Positions 7,429 to 15,755 are shown, counted from the first letter of the stretch. The stretch: 64,000 nt of DNA from Ectopseudomonas toyotomiensis (GCF_900115695.1 NZ_FOXK01000002.1:248001-312000), one strand, 5' to 3'. The notes: generated from the sequence alone by a model not told the origin. Program-made: numbers and translations.

Positions 7429-7719
7429 ATGAGCACGAGAAAGAAGAAGCCCAGAACCGCGAAAGTCCGCGCCCAGGATACGGCTCGGCAGCGCCGCAAG
7501 CGCGAGCGTGATGCCAAGCATCGCGCCGCCGTTGGCGCCCAAAAATTCAAGTGGGAGACCTACACAGGCACCCGCGACGACATGGAGTGCATCCGCGCTG
7601 CTGGTGACTTCGAGCAGGTCGAGGAAGGTTTGACCCTGGCCATCCGCTACGTGGCCAACATTGCCCGCCGCGACCCTGCCGCCCTGCGCGTGGCACTCGA
7701 CCCGAGGAACCTTGTATGA
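7429..7719 (+). CDS. small basic phage protein, unknown
   Basis: A 96-residue protein with a very basic first 35 residues (MSTRKKKPRTAKVRAQDTAR), which suggests nucleic-acid binding, and an acidic helical C-terminal half. The start lies only 9 nt after the second hammerhead core and has no strong separate ribosome site. GAGCAGCC of the ribozyme 3' side is the nearest purine-rich stretch, so cleavage or folding could affect translation. It overlaps the start of gemA by 4 nt. Confidence 0.65.
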   Translation: MSTRKKKPRTAKVRAQDTARQRRKRERDAKHRAAVGAQKFKWETYTGTRDDMECIRAAGDFEQVEEGLTLAIRYVANIARRDPAALRVALDPRNLV

Positions 7720-8114
7720 GTACGGGAAAGACGAAAATTCAGATCGCCCGCCGCCAGCTCGGCCTGGACGATGAAACCTATCGCGCAGTGCTCAAGCGCA
7801 CTGTCGGCGTTGAGTCGTCCAAAGGCCTGACGCCGCGCCAAATCGGCCGCATTCTGGTCGAGATGGAGCGTCTTGGCTTCAAGGCCACTGGTTCCAAAGG
7901 CCGAGACAAACCGAAGCCATCGGCCGAGCGCGCCAAGTTGGTCGGCAAGATCGAGGCGCAACTGGCCGAAGCCGGCCGGCCGTGGGAGTACGCCGATAGC
8001 CTGGCCGCCCGCATGTACAAGGTCGAGCGCCTGGAGTGGTGCGACAGCAAGCAACTGGGCGGAATCATCACCGCGCTGGCAAAAGATGCCGAGCGCCACG
8101 GGAGACCTGCATGA
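7716..8114 (+). CDS. GemA/gp16-family regulatory protein (DUF1018)
   Basis: A 132-residue protein of the Mu gp16/GemA family. The N-terminus (KTKIQIARRQLGLDDETYRA) and the later stretch RPWEYADSLAARMYKVERLE are typical. GemA in Mu has been linked to changes in host gene expression and DNA gyrase/supercoiling; the biochemical role is not settled. It lies just before the Mor-type activator, as in other Mu-like phages, and overlaps it by ATGA at 8111. Confidence 0.88.
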   Translation: MSTGKTKIQIARRQLGLDDETYRAVLKRTVGVESSKGLTPRQIGRILVEMERLGFKATGSKGRDKPKPSAERAKLVGKIEAQLAEAGRPWEYADSLAARMYKVERLEWCDSKQLGGIITALAKDAERHGRPA

Positions 8115-8512
8115 GCAATAACGACCTGTTCGGTGACGACGTGCCCGAAGACGCCCTGGAACACATGCTGTCGCCTGAGATCCGCTCGAAGTGGCCCAAG
8201 ACTCTGGCCGACCTGGTCAGCGTTATCGAGGCCGGCCACCTGCGCGCGGGTGACGCGCCGGAGTTGGCGCAGAACCGAGCGTTCATCACTGTCCGGGCAC
8301 TGTCGCGCTATGCCGGCGGGCGTCAGCTCTATATGCCCAAGGGCGATGTCCTGGAGCGCGCTTTGCGGGCGCGGCAGATCTGGGTCAAGTACAAGGGCAA
8401 CAACATCGACGACCTGGCCAACGAGTTCGACCTGACCGTTTCCCAGGTCTACTCGATCATCGCCGAGCAGCGTGAGCTGCACCGCCAGCGTATCCAGCCG
8501 TCGCTGTTCTGA
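8111..8512 (+). CDS. Mor/C-family transcription activator
   Basis: A 133-residue protein with the Mor family core in its C-terminal half: a beta-rich dimer part (GGRQLYMPKGDVLERALRAR) and a helix-turn-helix (NIDDLANEFDLTVSQVYSII). Mor and C of Mu bind dyad sites upstream of weak -10 elements and recruit RNA polymerase. Only one such gene is visible here, so it probably turns on all later genes from 8662 onward. The frame extends upstream to 8036, but ATG 8111 is coupled to the gemA stop. Confidence 0.9.
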   Translation: MSNNDLFGDDVPEDALEHMLSPEIRSKWPKTLADLVSVIEAGHLRAGDAPELAQNRAFITVRALSRYAGGRQLYMPKGDVLERALRARQIWVKYKGNNIDDLANEFDLTVSQVYSIIAEQRELHRQRIQPSLF

Positions 8513-8560
8513 ACCAAGGGCTTTACAAGATGCCTATAACACCCGTTGAATGTTGCCCTG

Positions 8561-8586
8561 AAACCCGCCGCCCTGGCGGGTTTTTA
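8561..8586 (+). terminator. intrinsic terminator after the early operon
   Basis: An AAACCCGCC / GGCGGGTTT stem (8561-8569 and 8575-8583) encloses a 5-nt loop and runs into a T tract (TTTTT). It lies 49 nt after the activator gene and ends the early operon. Confidence 0.85.
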
Positions 8587-8608
8587 CATTCAAAGGCTTG
8601 AATCCCTG

Positions 8609-8622
8609 GCGGCGATTGCCGC
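8609..8622 (+). promoter_or_regulatory. dyad, candidate activator site for the late operon
   Basis: GCGGC-GATT-GCCGC is a perfect short dyad between the early terminator and the first late gene. Mor-family activators bind dyads upstream of a -10 box with no good -35. A weak -10-like TCCTATCCC lies about 20-25 nt downstream (8638-8646). The spacing fits, but there is no second copy in this window to compare, so this is only a candidate. Confidence 0.3.
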
Positions 8623-8661
8623 GCCTTACTGTTCGGTCTCCTATCCCTTGGAGCCAGAACA

Positions 8662-8988
8662 GTGTCCGCCAGTCGCCCAACGTCCCCCCGCGACTACGCC
8701 GCCGCGATCCTCGCTGAGCCATCGCTTGACCGCCGCCAGTTGTTGATGGGGCGTTGTCCGGCCGAGTGGCGTAGCCAGGTCGAAGAGCACGTCCGTAGCG
8801 CCTTCGCGAAAGTCAGCGCGTACCGCCAGCACATGGCCGGCCGGGCCGAGCAAGCGCGCGAGAAGCCACCCGCAGCACAGCGCCGCGATGCCACCCCCAA
8901 GCCCCGGCGCGTGAGGAAGTCCGCCCCAGAGATCGGCAATGCGGCCATCGCGAAGCTGCGCAATGCAGTCGGTAAGGGGGGCGTATGA
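8662..8988 (+). CDS. phage protein upstream of the lysis genes, unknown
   Basis: A 108-residue basic protein (MSASRPTSPRDYAAAILAEP) with a helical N-terminal part and a Lys/Arg-rich C-terminal half (PKPRRVRKSAPEIGNAAIAK). It starts at GTG 8662 behind a GGAG site and overlaps the endolysin start by 4 nt. I do not recognise a family. It is the first gene of the late operon. Confidence 0.65.
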   Translation: MSASRPTSPRDYAAAILAEPSLDRRQLLMGRCPAEWRSQVEEHVRSAFAKVSAYRQHMAGRAEQAREKPPAAQRRDATPKPRRVRKSAPEIGNAAIAKLRNAVGKGGV

Positions 8989-9488
8989 GCATCAAGACTC
9001 GGGTCGCCGCCGCCATCCTCATTGCCACGCCAGTTGTTTCCTACTTCGAGGGGCGCAACCTGCTGGCATACCTGGACCCCGTGGGCATCCCGACCATCTG
9101 CGACGGCTGGACGTATGGGGTACGCCTTGGCGACGTTGCGACTAACGCCGAGTGCGACGAGAAAACCCGGCTGGCACTGGAGGAAGCCGCGAGGACGTTC
9201 GAGCGCTGGGTGCCCGCCAAGGTCATTGCCGCCATGGATACCAAGAGCATCGCGGCGTTTCTGTCGATGATCTACAACACCGGCCCCGGCAAGCCAGGCG
9301 TTAAGGACGGCTTTGTCTGGCTCAAGAGTGGCCGCCACTCGACCATGCTGCTGCACCTGCAGGCCGGCCGCATTGAGCCTGCATGCGCGCAGCTCAGCTA
9401 CTGGGTGAACGCTGGCGGCCGCAAGTTCCGAGGGCTGGAGCGCCGCCGCGCGGCCGAGCGGGAACTATGCGAGGCGGGCTTGCAATGA
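8985..9488 (+). CDS. SAR endolysin (T4-lysozyme-like, GH24)
   Basis: A 167-residue muramidase. The E-x8-D-x5-T catalytic signature is present as E22, D31 and T37 (FEGRNLLAYLDPVGIPT). Residues 5-20 (TRVAAAILIATPVVSY) form a weakly hydrophobic, Ala-rich segment without a cleavage site, the mark of a signal-anchor-release endolysin that is exported by Sec, held at the membrane and activated on release. Rz and Rz1 follow at once, so this is the lysis cassette. It overlaps the preceding gene and the Rz start by 4 nt each. Confidence 0.9.
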   Translation: MSIKTRVAAAILIATPVVSYFEGRNLLAYLDPVGIPTICDGWTYGVRLGDVATNAECDEKTRLALEEAARTFERWVPAKVIAAMDTKSIAAFLSMIYNTGPGKPGVKDGFVWLKSGRHSTMLLHLQAGRIEPACAQLSYWVNAGGRKFRGLERRRAAERELCEAGLQ

Positions 9489-10129
9489 AGTGGCTCAGTT
9501 TCCTGCGCGCAGCGCTCCCGTTCGCCATCCCTGTGGCCCTTGCCGCCGCGATCTACCTGCTGGTCGGAATGCTGGAGCGTTCCGCCTATGACGCTGGTCA
9601 CCGCGCCGCAACCACCAAGGGCGACCTTGCCCTGATGAAGCTGAAAACCGAGCACCAGGAACAGGAGCTGGCCCGCGCCCGCGCAGCCGAAGCGAGTGCC
9701 AAAGATGCCGCAAAACGCCTGCAGGACGCCCAGGCGCGCAACGACAAGCTGGCCGCCGACCTGGCCACCCAGCAACGCCAACATCGCAAAACCACTGACT
9801 ACCTCTCTGGGGAGATTGCCCGTGTCAACGACCTATACCGGAAAGCGCTCGACGCTGAGCCTGAGCCTTTGCCTGCTTGCGTGTTCACTGCTGGCTTTGT
9901 CCGCGTGTGGGACGAAGCCACCGGAGCCCGAACCCCAACCGCTTTGCCCGCCGCCACAGATCCCGAGCGAGCTGCTGCGCAAGTCGCCCAAGCCCGAGCC
10001 GCTGACCAGCTCGACTCAGGCATCAGCCAGAACACTCTCCTGGCCCATCACGTCCGCTACGCAGAGCAGTGCAAGAACACTGCCGCGCAGCTGGACGCTC
10101 TGATCGACGCCGTACAGGAGAAACACTGA
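9485..10129 (+). CDS. Rz-like inner-membrane spanin
   Basis: A 214-residue protein with an N-terminal membrane anchor (residues about 8-29, LRAALPFAIPVALAAAIYLL) and a long periplasmic coiled coil (ELARARAAEASAKDAAKRLQ). This is the layout of an i-spanin, which joins an outer-membrane Rz1 lipoprotein to fuse the two membranes in the last step of lysis. ATG 9485 overlaps the endolysin stop. The o-spanin gene is nested inside it in another frame. At 214 residues it is longer than lambda Rz. Confidence 0.88.
   Translation: MKWLSFLRAALPFAIPVALAAAIYLLVGMLERSAYDAGHRAATTKGDLALMKLKTEHQEQELARARAAEASAKDAAKRLQDAQARNDKLAADLATQQRQHRKTTDYLSGEIARVNDLYRKALDAEPEPLPACVFTAGFVRVWDEATGARTPTALPAATDPERAAAQVAQARAADQLDSGISQNTLLAHHVRYAEQCKNTAAQLDALIDAVQEKH
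9822..10103 (+). CDS. Rz1-like outer-membrane spanin lipoprotein, nested in Rz
   Basis: A 93-residue reading frame lies entirely inside the Rz gene in another frame. From GTG 9822 the product begins VSTTYTGKRS, followed by a signal peptide and lipobox (LLALSAC). After the Cys comes a Pro-rich stretch (GTKPPEPEPQPLCPPPQIP), the usual Rz1 feature. A ribosome site GGGGAG lies 7 nt before the GTG. Nested Rz1 genes are well known in lambdoid and Mu-like phages. The frame stays open upstream of GTG 9822, but no other start gives a signal peptide. Confidence 0.85.
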   Translation: MSTTYTGKRSTLSLSLCLLACSLLALSACGTKPPEPEPQPLCPPPQIPSELLRKSPKPEPLTSSTQASARTLSWPITSATQSSARTLPRSWTL

Positions 10130-10512
10130 TGTCGCTGCCACTTTCCGAGCTGATCGGATGGGCCATCGGGCTGCTAGGCATGTTCACCACCGTAGTGGGC
10201 GGCCTGGTGAAGCTGCTGCTGCACAACTTCGAGAAACGCCTGGGCGAGCGTTTCGCGGCCCAGGAAGCGGCCCGCAAGGCAGCCAGCCGTCATTGGGACG
10301 AGAACTTTGCCAAGGTGCTGCAGCGCCAGGATAAGGACGCCCAGGCGCTATTGGAGCTGGAACGTTCATTTCTGCGTTTCCAGGCCGAGCTGCCGCTTGA
10401 GTACGTGCGCCGCGAAGACTGGGTGCGCGGGCAAGCCGTCCTGGAAGCCAAGCTCGACGGCGTTGCCTTGAAGATCGAGAACATCATGCTCAAAGGAGCC
10501 CGCAATGATTGA
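10129..10512 (+). CDS. small membrane-anchored coiled-coil phage protein (Mu gp25/DUF2730-like)
   Basis: A 127-residue protein with one N-terminal membrane segment (residues about 8-31, LIGWAIGLLGMFTTVVGGLV) followed by a charged helical domain. Position and layout fit the DUF2730 (Mu gp25) type; the assignment is by eye. With a SAR endolysin present and no other holin in the cassette, it could also serve as a pinholin-like partner, which is speculation. It overlaps the Rz stop (TGATG) and the next gene by 8 nt. Confidence 0.65.
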   Translation: MSLPLSELIGWAIGLLGMFTTVVGGLVKLLLHNFEKRLGERFAAQEAARKAASRHWDENFAKVLQRQDKDAQALLELERSFLRFQAELPLEYVRREDWVRGQAVLEAKLDGVALKIENIMLKGARND

Positions 10513-10816
10513 CCCCGCAAAGGCGCGCCGCGAGTCGCTGCGCTGGTACCTGCTGCTGACCCTCAACACCTCCCGGCCGGTAGATCCGCACGAGGCCGTG
10601 GTGCTGTCCACCATCCAGGGTATCTATCCCGATGCCACCCCACTGGAGCTGCGCCGCGAACTGGATTACCTGGCCGACCGTAGCCTGGTCACACTCAACA
10701 AGCAGCCAAATGGCCAATGGATCTGCGGTCTGACCCACTACGGCGTCGATATCGCCGAGTACACCGTGGACTGCCGTCCCGGTATCGCCCGCCCGGAAAA
10801 GTACTGGAGCGCCTGA
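10505..10816 (+). CDS. small phage protein, Mu gp26-like position, winged-helix-like
   Basis: A 103-residue protein (MIDPAKARRESLRWYLLLTL). The middle (DATPLELRRELDYLADRSLV) followed by a short hairpin (VTLNKQPNGQWICGL) reads like a winged helix. It lies directly before the small terminase gene, where Mu has gp26. Function unknown. Confidence 0.65.
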   Translation: MIDPAKARRESLRWYLLLTLNTSRPVDPHEAVVLSTIQGIYPDATPLELRRELDYLADRSLVTLNKQPNGQWICGLTHYGVDIAEYTVDCRPGIARPEKYWSA

Positions 10817-10817
10817 C

Positions 10818-11336
10818 ATGCCGCCGCGCAGTAAGGTGGCGCAACTGCCGCCGAGGGTTAAGGCCTGGCTCGATCAAGCCCTGGTCGAGAACAACTTTTC
10901 CGGTTACGAGCTGCTCTCGGCCGAGCTGGCCGGGCGCGGCTACAGCATTGGCAAGTCGGCACTCCACAGCTACGGCCAGAGCTTCGAGGAGCGCCTGGCG
11001 GCCTTGAAGATGGCTAGCGAGCAGGCGAAAGCCGTGGTCGCCGTTGCGCCTGATGATGACGGCGCGGTCAACGAAGCACTGTTGCGCCTGACCCAAGAAC
11101 GACTGTTCACGCTGCTGGCCGATGGTAAGGGGCCACTCGATATCAGCAAGGTTGGCAAGACCGTGGCCGAGATCATCAAAGCCTCGGTGACCCAGAAGAA
11201 GTACGCCGCCGAGGCCGAGGCGCGCCGTGCCGCCCTTCAGGAAGCGGCCAACGTAGCCGAAGGCGCCATGACCAGCCAGGGCATGAGCAAAGAGGCCATT
11301 GACGCAATCAAGCGCGACATTCTGGGGATCGCCTGA
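10818..11336 (+). CDS. DUF3486 protein, small terminase subunit (Mu gp27-like)
   Basis: A 172-residue protein of the DUF3486 family (start MPPRSKVAQLPPRVKAWLDQ; GYSIGKSALHSYGQSFEERL). Members lie just before the large terminase gene in Mu-like phages and carry a DNA-binding N-terminus and a helical oligomerisation part, consistent with the small terminase role. Here too the next gene is the large subunit, overlapping by 1 nt. Confidence 0.88.
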   Translation: MPPRSKVAQLPPRVKAWLDQALVENNFSGYELLSAELAGRGYSIGKSALHSYGQSFEERLAALKMASEQAKAVVAVAPDDDGAVNEALLRLTQERLFTLLADGKGPLDISKVGKTVAEIIKASVTQKKYAAEAEARRAALQEAANVAEGAMTSQGMSKEAIDAIKRDILGIA

Positions 11337-12841
11337 TGAACGCCCCAGTGCCAAAGTCGGTGCTACTGCCGTATCAGCGTGTATGGATCGAGGATCAGGC
11401 AGAGCTGAAGATCGCCGAGAAGAGCCGGCGAACAGGGATCACCTGGGCGGAAGCTGCCGACGCCGTACTGTCAGCGAGCGCAGCCAAGGCCGCTGGCGGT
11501 ACCAACCACTTCTATGTCGGCTCCAACAAAGAGATGGCCATCGAGTTCATCGACGCCTGTGCCATGTGGGCCAAGGCGTTCGACAAGGCTGCCAGCGCCA
11601 TTCAGGAGGAGGTCCTGGTCGACGAGGATAAGGACATCCTGACCTTCAACATCCACTTTGCCAGCGGCTTCAAGATCCAGGCGCTCAGCTCCAGGCCGTC
11701 CAACCTGCGCGGTCGTCAGGGCAACGTGACCATAGATGAGGCGGCGTTCCACGAGCAGCTCGCCGAGGTGCTCAAGGCCGCGTTGGCCTTGACCATGTGG
11801 GGCGCCAGGGTGCGCTTGATCTCGACGCACAACGGCGCCGAGAACCTGTTCAACGAGCTGATCCAGGACAGCCGGGCCGGCAAGAAGCGCTACAGCGTGC
11901 ACCGCATAACCCTGGACGATGCCTGCGAGCAGGGTCTGTATCAGCGCATCTGCCAGGTTCGAGGCAAGCCGTGGAGCCAGGAAGCCGAGGATAAGTGGAA
12001 GGCCAACCTGCTCGCCGACACCGCGACCCGTGAGGACGCCCTGGAGGAGTACTACTGCGTGCCCAAGTCGGGCGGTGGGGCCTACCTGTCCCGCGCCCTG
12101 ATCGAGGCGCGAATGATCGACGCCTCGGTGCTGCGTTTCGAGGGCTCGGCCGAGTTCAACGCCATGCCGGAGCACCTGCGCGCGGCAGAGATCCGGGACT
12201 GGTGCGAGCGCGAGTTGAGACCGCACCTGGAACGGCTCAATCCCAATGATCCGCATTGTTTCGGCGAGGACTTTGGCCGCTCGGGTGACCTTACCGTCAT
12301 TGCGCCGATGGCCATTACCCAGCTGCTGCAACGTGTGGTGCCGTTCCTGGTCGAGCTGCGCAACGTGCCCTTCAAACAGCAGGAACAGGTGCTGTTCTAC
12401 ATCGTGGATCGTTTGCCTCGCCTGCAGGGCGGCGCCCTGGATGCCCGTGGCAATGGGCAGTACCTGGGCGAGCAGGCGGTGGAGCGCTACGGCGCTGGCT
12501 TGATCGAGGCGGTAATGATCAGCCAAGCCTGGTACCTGGATGCCATGCCCAAGTTCAAGGCGGCGCTGGAGGATGGGGTGTTGAGTATCCCGCGGGACCG
12601 CGAGGTGGGCGACGACCTGCGCGCCATCGAGGTCATCAAGGGTATTCCGCGCTTGCCGGAAGGCAAGACAGGCAGCAGTAAGAACCGTCACGGTGACGCG
12701 GCCATTGCCCTGGTAATGGCCTATTACGCCTCGATGATGGAGACGACGGTGATCGAATTCTTTTCCGTTACCCAGTCGGGCCAGCTCGACTCGGACGATG
12801 ACGACGACAACAACGAAGGTTTTGGAGCAGGCGCATGGTAA
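11336..12841 (+). CDS. terminase large subunit (Mu gp28-like)
   Basis: A 501-residue packaging motor. The ATPase part shows a variant Walker A loop (KSRRTGIT, residues 29-36) and Walker B VTIDEAAF (131-138). The nuclease part shows GEDFGRSGDLTV with D312 as the likely first metal ligand. Mu-type terminases package by headful from the pac end into flanking host DNA. The C-terminal end is acidic (DSDDDDDNNEGFGAGAW) and overlaps the portal start by 7 nt. Confidence 0.92.
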   Translation: MNAPVPKSVLLPYQRVWIEDQAELKIAEKSRRTGITWAEAADAVLSASAAKAAGGTNHFYVGSNKEMAIEFIDACAMWAKAFDKAASAIQEEVLVDEDKDILTFNIHFASGFKIQALSSRPSNLRGRQGNVTIDEAAFHEQLAEVLKAALALTMWGARVRLISTHNGAENLFNELIQDSRAGKKRYSVHRITLDDACEQGLYQRICQVRGKPWSQEAEDKWKANLLADTATREDALEEYYCVPKSGGGAYLSRALIEARMIDASVLRFEGSAEFNAMPEHLRAAEIRDWCERELRPHLERLNPNDPHCFGEDFGRSGDLTVIAPMAITQLLQRVVPFLVELRNVPFKQQEQVLFYIVDRLPRLQGGALDARGNGQYLGEQAVERYGAGLIEAVMISQAWYLDAMPKFKAALEDGVLSIPRDREVGDDLRAIEVIKGIPRLPEGKTGSSKNRHGDAAIALVMAYYASMMETTVIEFFSVTQSGQLDSDDDDDNNEGFGAGAW

Positions 12842-14427
12842 AGGTAGGCGTTCCCGCGTTTATCAAACGGCTATTGGGTGATACGAGCGCCCTAGACGAA
12901 AAGCAAACCGATGATGAAGCCACTACTCGCTCGATCAAGAGGGAGTTTGCCGAGCACCCGACCAAGGGCCTGACGCCTGCGCGGCTCTACCAGATCCTGG
13001 AGGGCGCCGAGCAAGGCGACCTGATGGCGCAATGCGACCTGTTCGAGGATATGGAGGAGAAAGACCCGCAGATCGGGGCGGACATGCTCAAGCGCCGCCA
13101 GCTCGCTGCCGAGCTGGAATGGCAGGTCGTGCCGCCAGACAACGCCTCGGCCCAGGAGAAGAAGGCCACCGACCACGCTATCGAAGTGCTGACAGCCATG
13201 GAGGTCGAAGACCTGGTGCTCGATCTCGGTACCGGCCTGGGCCATGGCTTCGCCAACCTGGAATTGACCTGGGGGCGTGACGGTACCACCCGCTATATCG
13301 AGCAGCCCACGCTGCGGCCGCATCGTTGGTTCCGCCTGCACCCCGATGACCAGAACCACATCACCCTGCGCGATATGAGCCCGACCGGGGCCGAGTTGTG
13401 GCCGTTGGGCTGGGTAGCGCACCGTCACCGTGCCCGGCCGGGCTATGTGGCGCGCGCAGGCCTGCACCGCATGCTGGCCTGGCCGTACCTGTTCCAGAAC
13501 TACGCCCTGGGCGACCTGGCGCAGCTTCTGGACATCTATGGTATGCCGGCTCGCCTGGGTAAGTACCCGAAGAACGCCACCGCGAAAGAGAAAGCGACGC
13601 TGCTCCGTGCGGTGGTAGCCATGGGCAAAGACGCCGCCGGGATCATCCCCGAAGGGATGGCCATCGAGTTCCTGGAAGCGGCCCAAGGCAGCGCCGACCT
13701 TTACCTGGCCATGATGAACTGGTGCGAGCGCAGCAAGTCCAGGGTCATCCTGGGCGGCACGCTGACCAGCGGCACGGGCGAAGGGACGAACACCAACGCC
13801 CTGGGCAATGTCCACGAACGCGGCCAGGCCGCGCTGATCCGTTCGGACGTACGCCAGTACAACAGCACGGTGCGCCGCTCGATCCTGTGGCCCATGGCGG
13901 CACTGAACTTTGGCATCACCGACGCCAACCGGGCGCCGCGTTTCGTCCTGGACATGGGCGAAACTGAAGACTTCCAGGTGCTGGCCAACACGCTGCCCGT
14001 GTTCGTCGACATGGGCGCCAAGATCGAGGTCGACTGGCTGCATGAGAAGAGCGGCATTCCCAAGGCCAAGGATGGCGCCCCAGTGCTGCAGCCCCGCCCG
14101 CAACAGCCAATGACCGCCATGCTGCGCCAGCAGCCGGGCGCGCACCTGGCCGTGCTGCGCCAGGGCCAACGCCCGGCCACGCCTGCAGACGCTATTGCCG
14201 CCCGTATGGCCCGTGAAGGCGACCCGGCGATAGCGACCTGGCTGGAGCGTATCGAGGCCATGCTGGCTGCGGCCAAGAGCATCGAAGAGTTTCGCGAGAT
14301 GCTGCTGGCCGCGCAGACTGAGCTGGACGAGGACAAGCTGGCCGCGCTGATCGGTGACGGCCTGTCTGTTGCCGAGCTGGCCGGCCGCAGCGACATCGAG
14401 GACGTGTCGGAGCCCGGCAATGGCTGA
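12835..14427 (+). CDS. portal protein, DUF935 family (Mu gp29-like)
   Basis: A 530-residue portal of the DUF935 family. Typical blocks are DLMAQCDLFEDMEEKDPQIG, LVLDLGTGLGHGFANLEL and the C-terminal helical part (LERIEAMLAAAKSIEEFREM). Portals form the dodecameric ring at the head vertex through which DNA is pumped. The 3' end overlaps the MuF gene by 8 nt. Confidence 0.92.
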   Translation: MVKVGVPAFIKRLLGDTSALDEKQTDDEATTRSIKREFAEHPTKGLTPARLYQILEGAEQGDLMAQCDLFEDMEEKDPQIGADMLKRRQLAAELEWQVVPPDNASAQEKKATDHAIEVLTAMEVEDLVLDLGTGLGHGFANLELTWGRDGTTRYIEQPTLRPHRWFRLHPDDQNHITLRDMSPTGAELWPLGWVAHRHRARPGYVARAGLHRMLAWPYLFQNYALGDLAQLLDIYGMPARLGKYPKNATAKEKATLLRAVVAMGKDAAGIIPEGMAIEFLEAAQGSADLYLAMMNWCERSKSRVILGGTLTSGTGEGTNTNALGNVHERGQAALIRSDVRQYNSTVRRSILWPMAALNFGITDANRAPRFVLDMGETEDFQVLANTLPVFVDMGAKIEVDWLHEKSGIPKAKDGAPVLQPRPQQPMTAMLRQQPGAHLAVLRQGQRPATPADAIAARMAREGDPAIATWLERIEAMLAAAKSIEEFREMLLAAQTELDEDKLAALIGDGLSVAELAGRSDIEDVSEPGNG

Positions 14428-15664
14428 CGGCCAACCCACGCTGCACAACGTCCTGGGGCGCCCATTCGCCGAGCAGGTGGCGTTCTACCGCAACAAGCTG
14501 GGCAACCTGGTGCCCACGGCCCGGTGGGACGATATCAAGCGTGACGCCCATGACACCGGCTTTATGGTGGCCGGCGCGGCCAAGGCTGACTTGCTGTCGG
14601 ATCTGGCTGTGGCGGTCGACCGGGCGATCACTGAGGGGCGTGGCCTGGGCGAGTTCCGCAAAGACTTCCGCGATATCGTCCAACGCAACGGCTGGCACGG
14701 CTGGACGGGCGAAGGCACCCGAGCCGGCGAGCGCTGGCGCACCAGAACCATCTACCAGACCAACGCCATGACCAGCTATTCGGCGGGACGTTTGGCACAG
14801 CTCCAGGACGGCGGCTTCAAATACTGGGTCTATCGGCACAACGACTCGGTGCGCAACCCACGACCCGAGCACCAGAAACTCAATGGCCTGACCTTGCCGG
14901 CCGGCCACGCGTTCTGGAAGCGCTACTACCCGCCGAACGGCTGGGGATGCCAATGCTATGTGGTGGGCGCACGTACAGCAGCTGGAGCACGTCGCTTAGG
15001 TGGCGATCCGGACAAAACCCCGATTGAAGGCTGGGACGCCGACGAAGCGCCTGGCATCGACGAAGGCTGGGACTACCAACCTGGCGCCCGCGTGGCGCAG
15101 ACCGTCACGCAGATGGCCGAGAAGTCGCGGGCCTGGCCCTATGAGGTGGCCAAGGCCTACATGGCAGGCGTACCCGACCGCGTGCGAGATCAGCTGGCAC
15201 GCAGCTACCGGGCGCTGCCCAGCGTGGCTGACGACGCCAGGCGCTATGCCGCTCGCGTGCTGCGTGGCGAGAGCCCGAGCCAGATCCCGGCCTACCGCAC
15301 CTTGGGGCTGTTGCCTGCTGCAGACGTGGCCCAGGTTCGCCAGGTCAAGGATCTGGCCGTCGACGGCTACGACTATGCCCTGGACGTCTCGGCCGTGCGC
15401 CACGTCGAGAAGAACCACGGCAATGCGAAGTCAGAGCGCGCCCGAGGGCAGCGTGCGGTGTCGGCCGAGGACTACGCCATGCTGCCCAGGCTGCTCAATG
15501 AGGGCGGGCCGCTGATCGATGCCGGGCTGTCACGCACCACCAGTTCGCCCCTGGTACGGCGGGAGTTGACCGTGGACGGGGTGACTTACGTTGGCGTTTT
15601 TGAGGTGCGCAAGGGACGCCGGATGCTGGTGCTGCAGACGTTCTACATCCGGGAGGGGAAATGA
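14420..15664 (+). CDS. MuF head-morphogenesis protein with C-terminal nuclease-like (PBECR) domain
   Basis: A 414-residue protein. The N-terminal 200 residues are the SPP1 gp7/Mu F minor head domain (RTRTIYQTNAMTSYSAGRLA, then NGLTLPAGHAFWKRYYPPNG and the Cys pair WGCQCYVV). The last 90 residues are a separate domain with VRHVEKNHGNAKSE and VTYVGVFEVRKGRRMLVLQT. This resembles the PBECR (barnase-EndoU-colicin E5/RelE-like) nuclease domains found fused to MuF. The frame is open to 14354, but ATG 14420 fits the family N-terminus. The domain may be injected with the DNA; that is inference. Confidence 0.85.
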   Translation: MADGQPTLHNVLGRPFAEQVAFYRNKLGNLVPTARWDDIKRDAHDTGFMVAGAAKADLLSDLAVAVDRAITEGRGLGEFRKDFRDIVQRNGWHGWTGEGTRAGERWRTRTIYQTNAMTSYSAGRLAQLQDGGFKYWVYRHNDSVRNPRPEHQKLNGLTLPAGHAFWKRYYPPNGWGCQCYVVGARTAAGARRLGGDPDKTPIEGWDADEAPGIDEGWDYQPGARVAQTVTQMAEKSRAWPYEVAKAYMAGVPDRVRDQLARSYRALPSVADDARRYAARVLRGESPSQIPAYRTLGLLPAADVAQVRQVKDLAVDGYDYALDVSAVRHVEKNHGNAKSERARGQRAVSAEDYAMLPRLLNEGGPLIDAGLSRTTSSPLVRRELTVDGVTYVGVFEVRKGRRMLVLQTFYIREGK

Positions 15665-15755
15665 TCGGTCTCGCACCCCATGCCCTAACGCCCTGGGCGA
15701 TTCGTGGTATGGCCACGACGGCGCGATGCGCGAAACCGAGTCAGGAGTATAGCCG
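15665..15755 (+). other. 91-nt gap between the F and G homologues
   Basis: No reading frame. It holds one small perfect hairpin (CGTGG-TATGG-CCACG, 15703-15717) and the ribosome site of gpG (AGGAG before ATG 15756). Almost all other genes here overlap, so this gap is a mild exception. Confidence 0.4.

Noticed and set aside
15665..15755. Possible third hammerhead (GCGAAACC near 15730)
   Set aside because: The GAAA word is there, but no CUGANGA core or GUC triplet can be placed around it.
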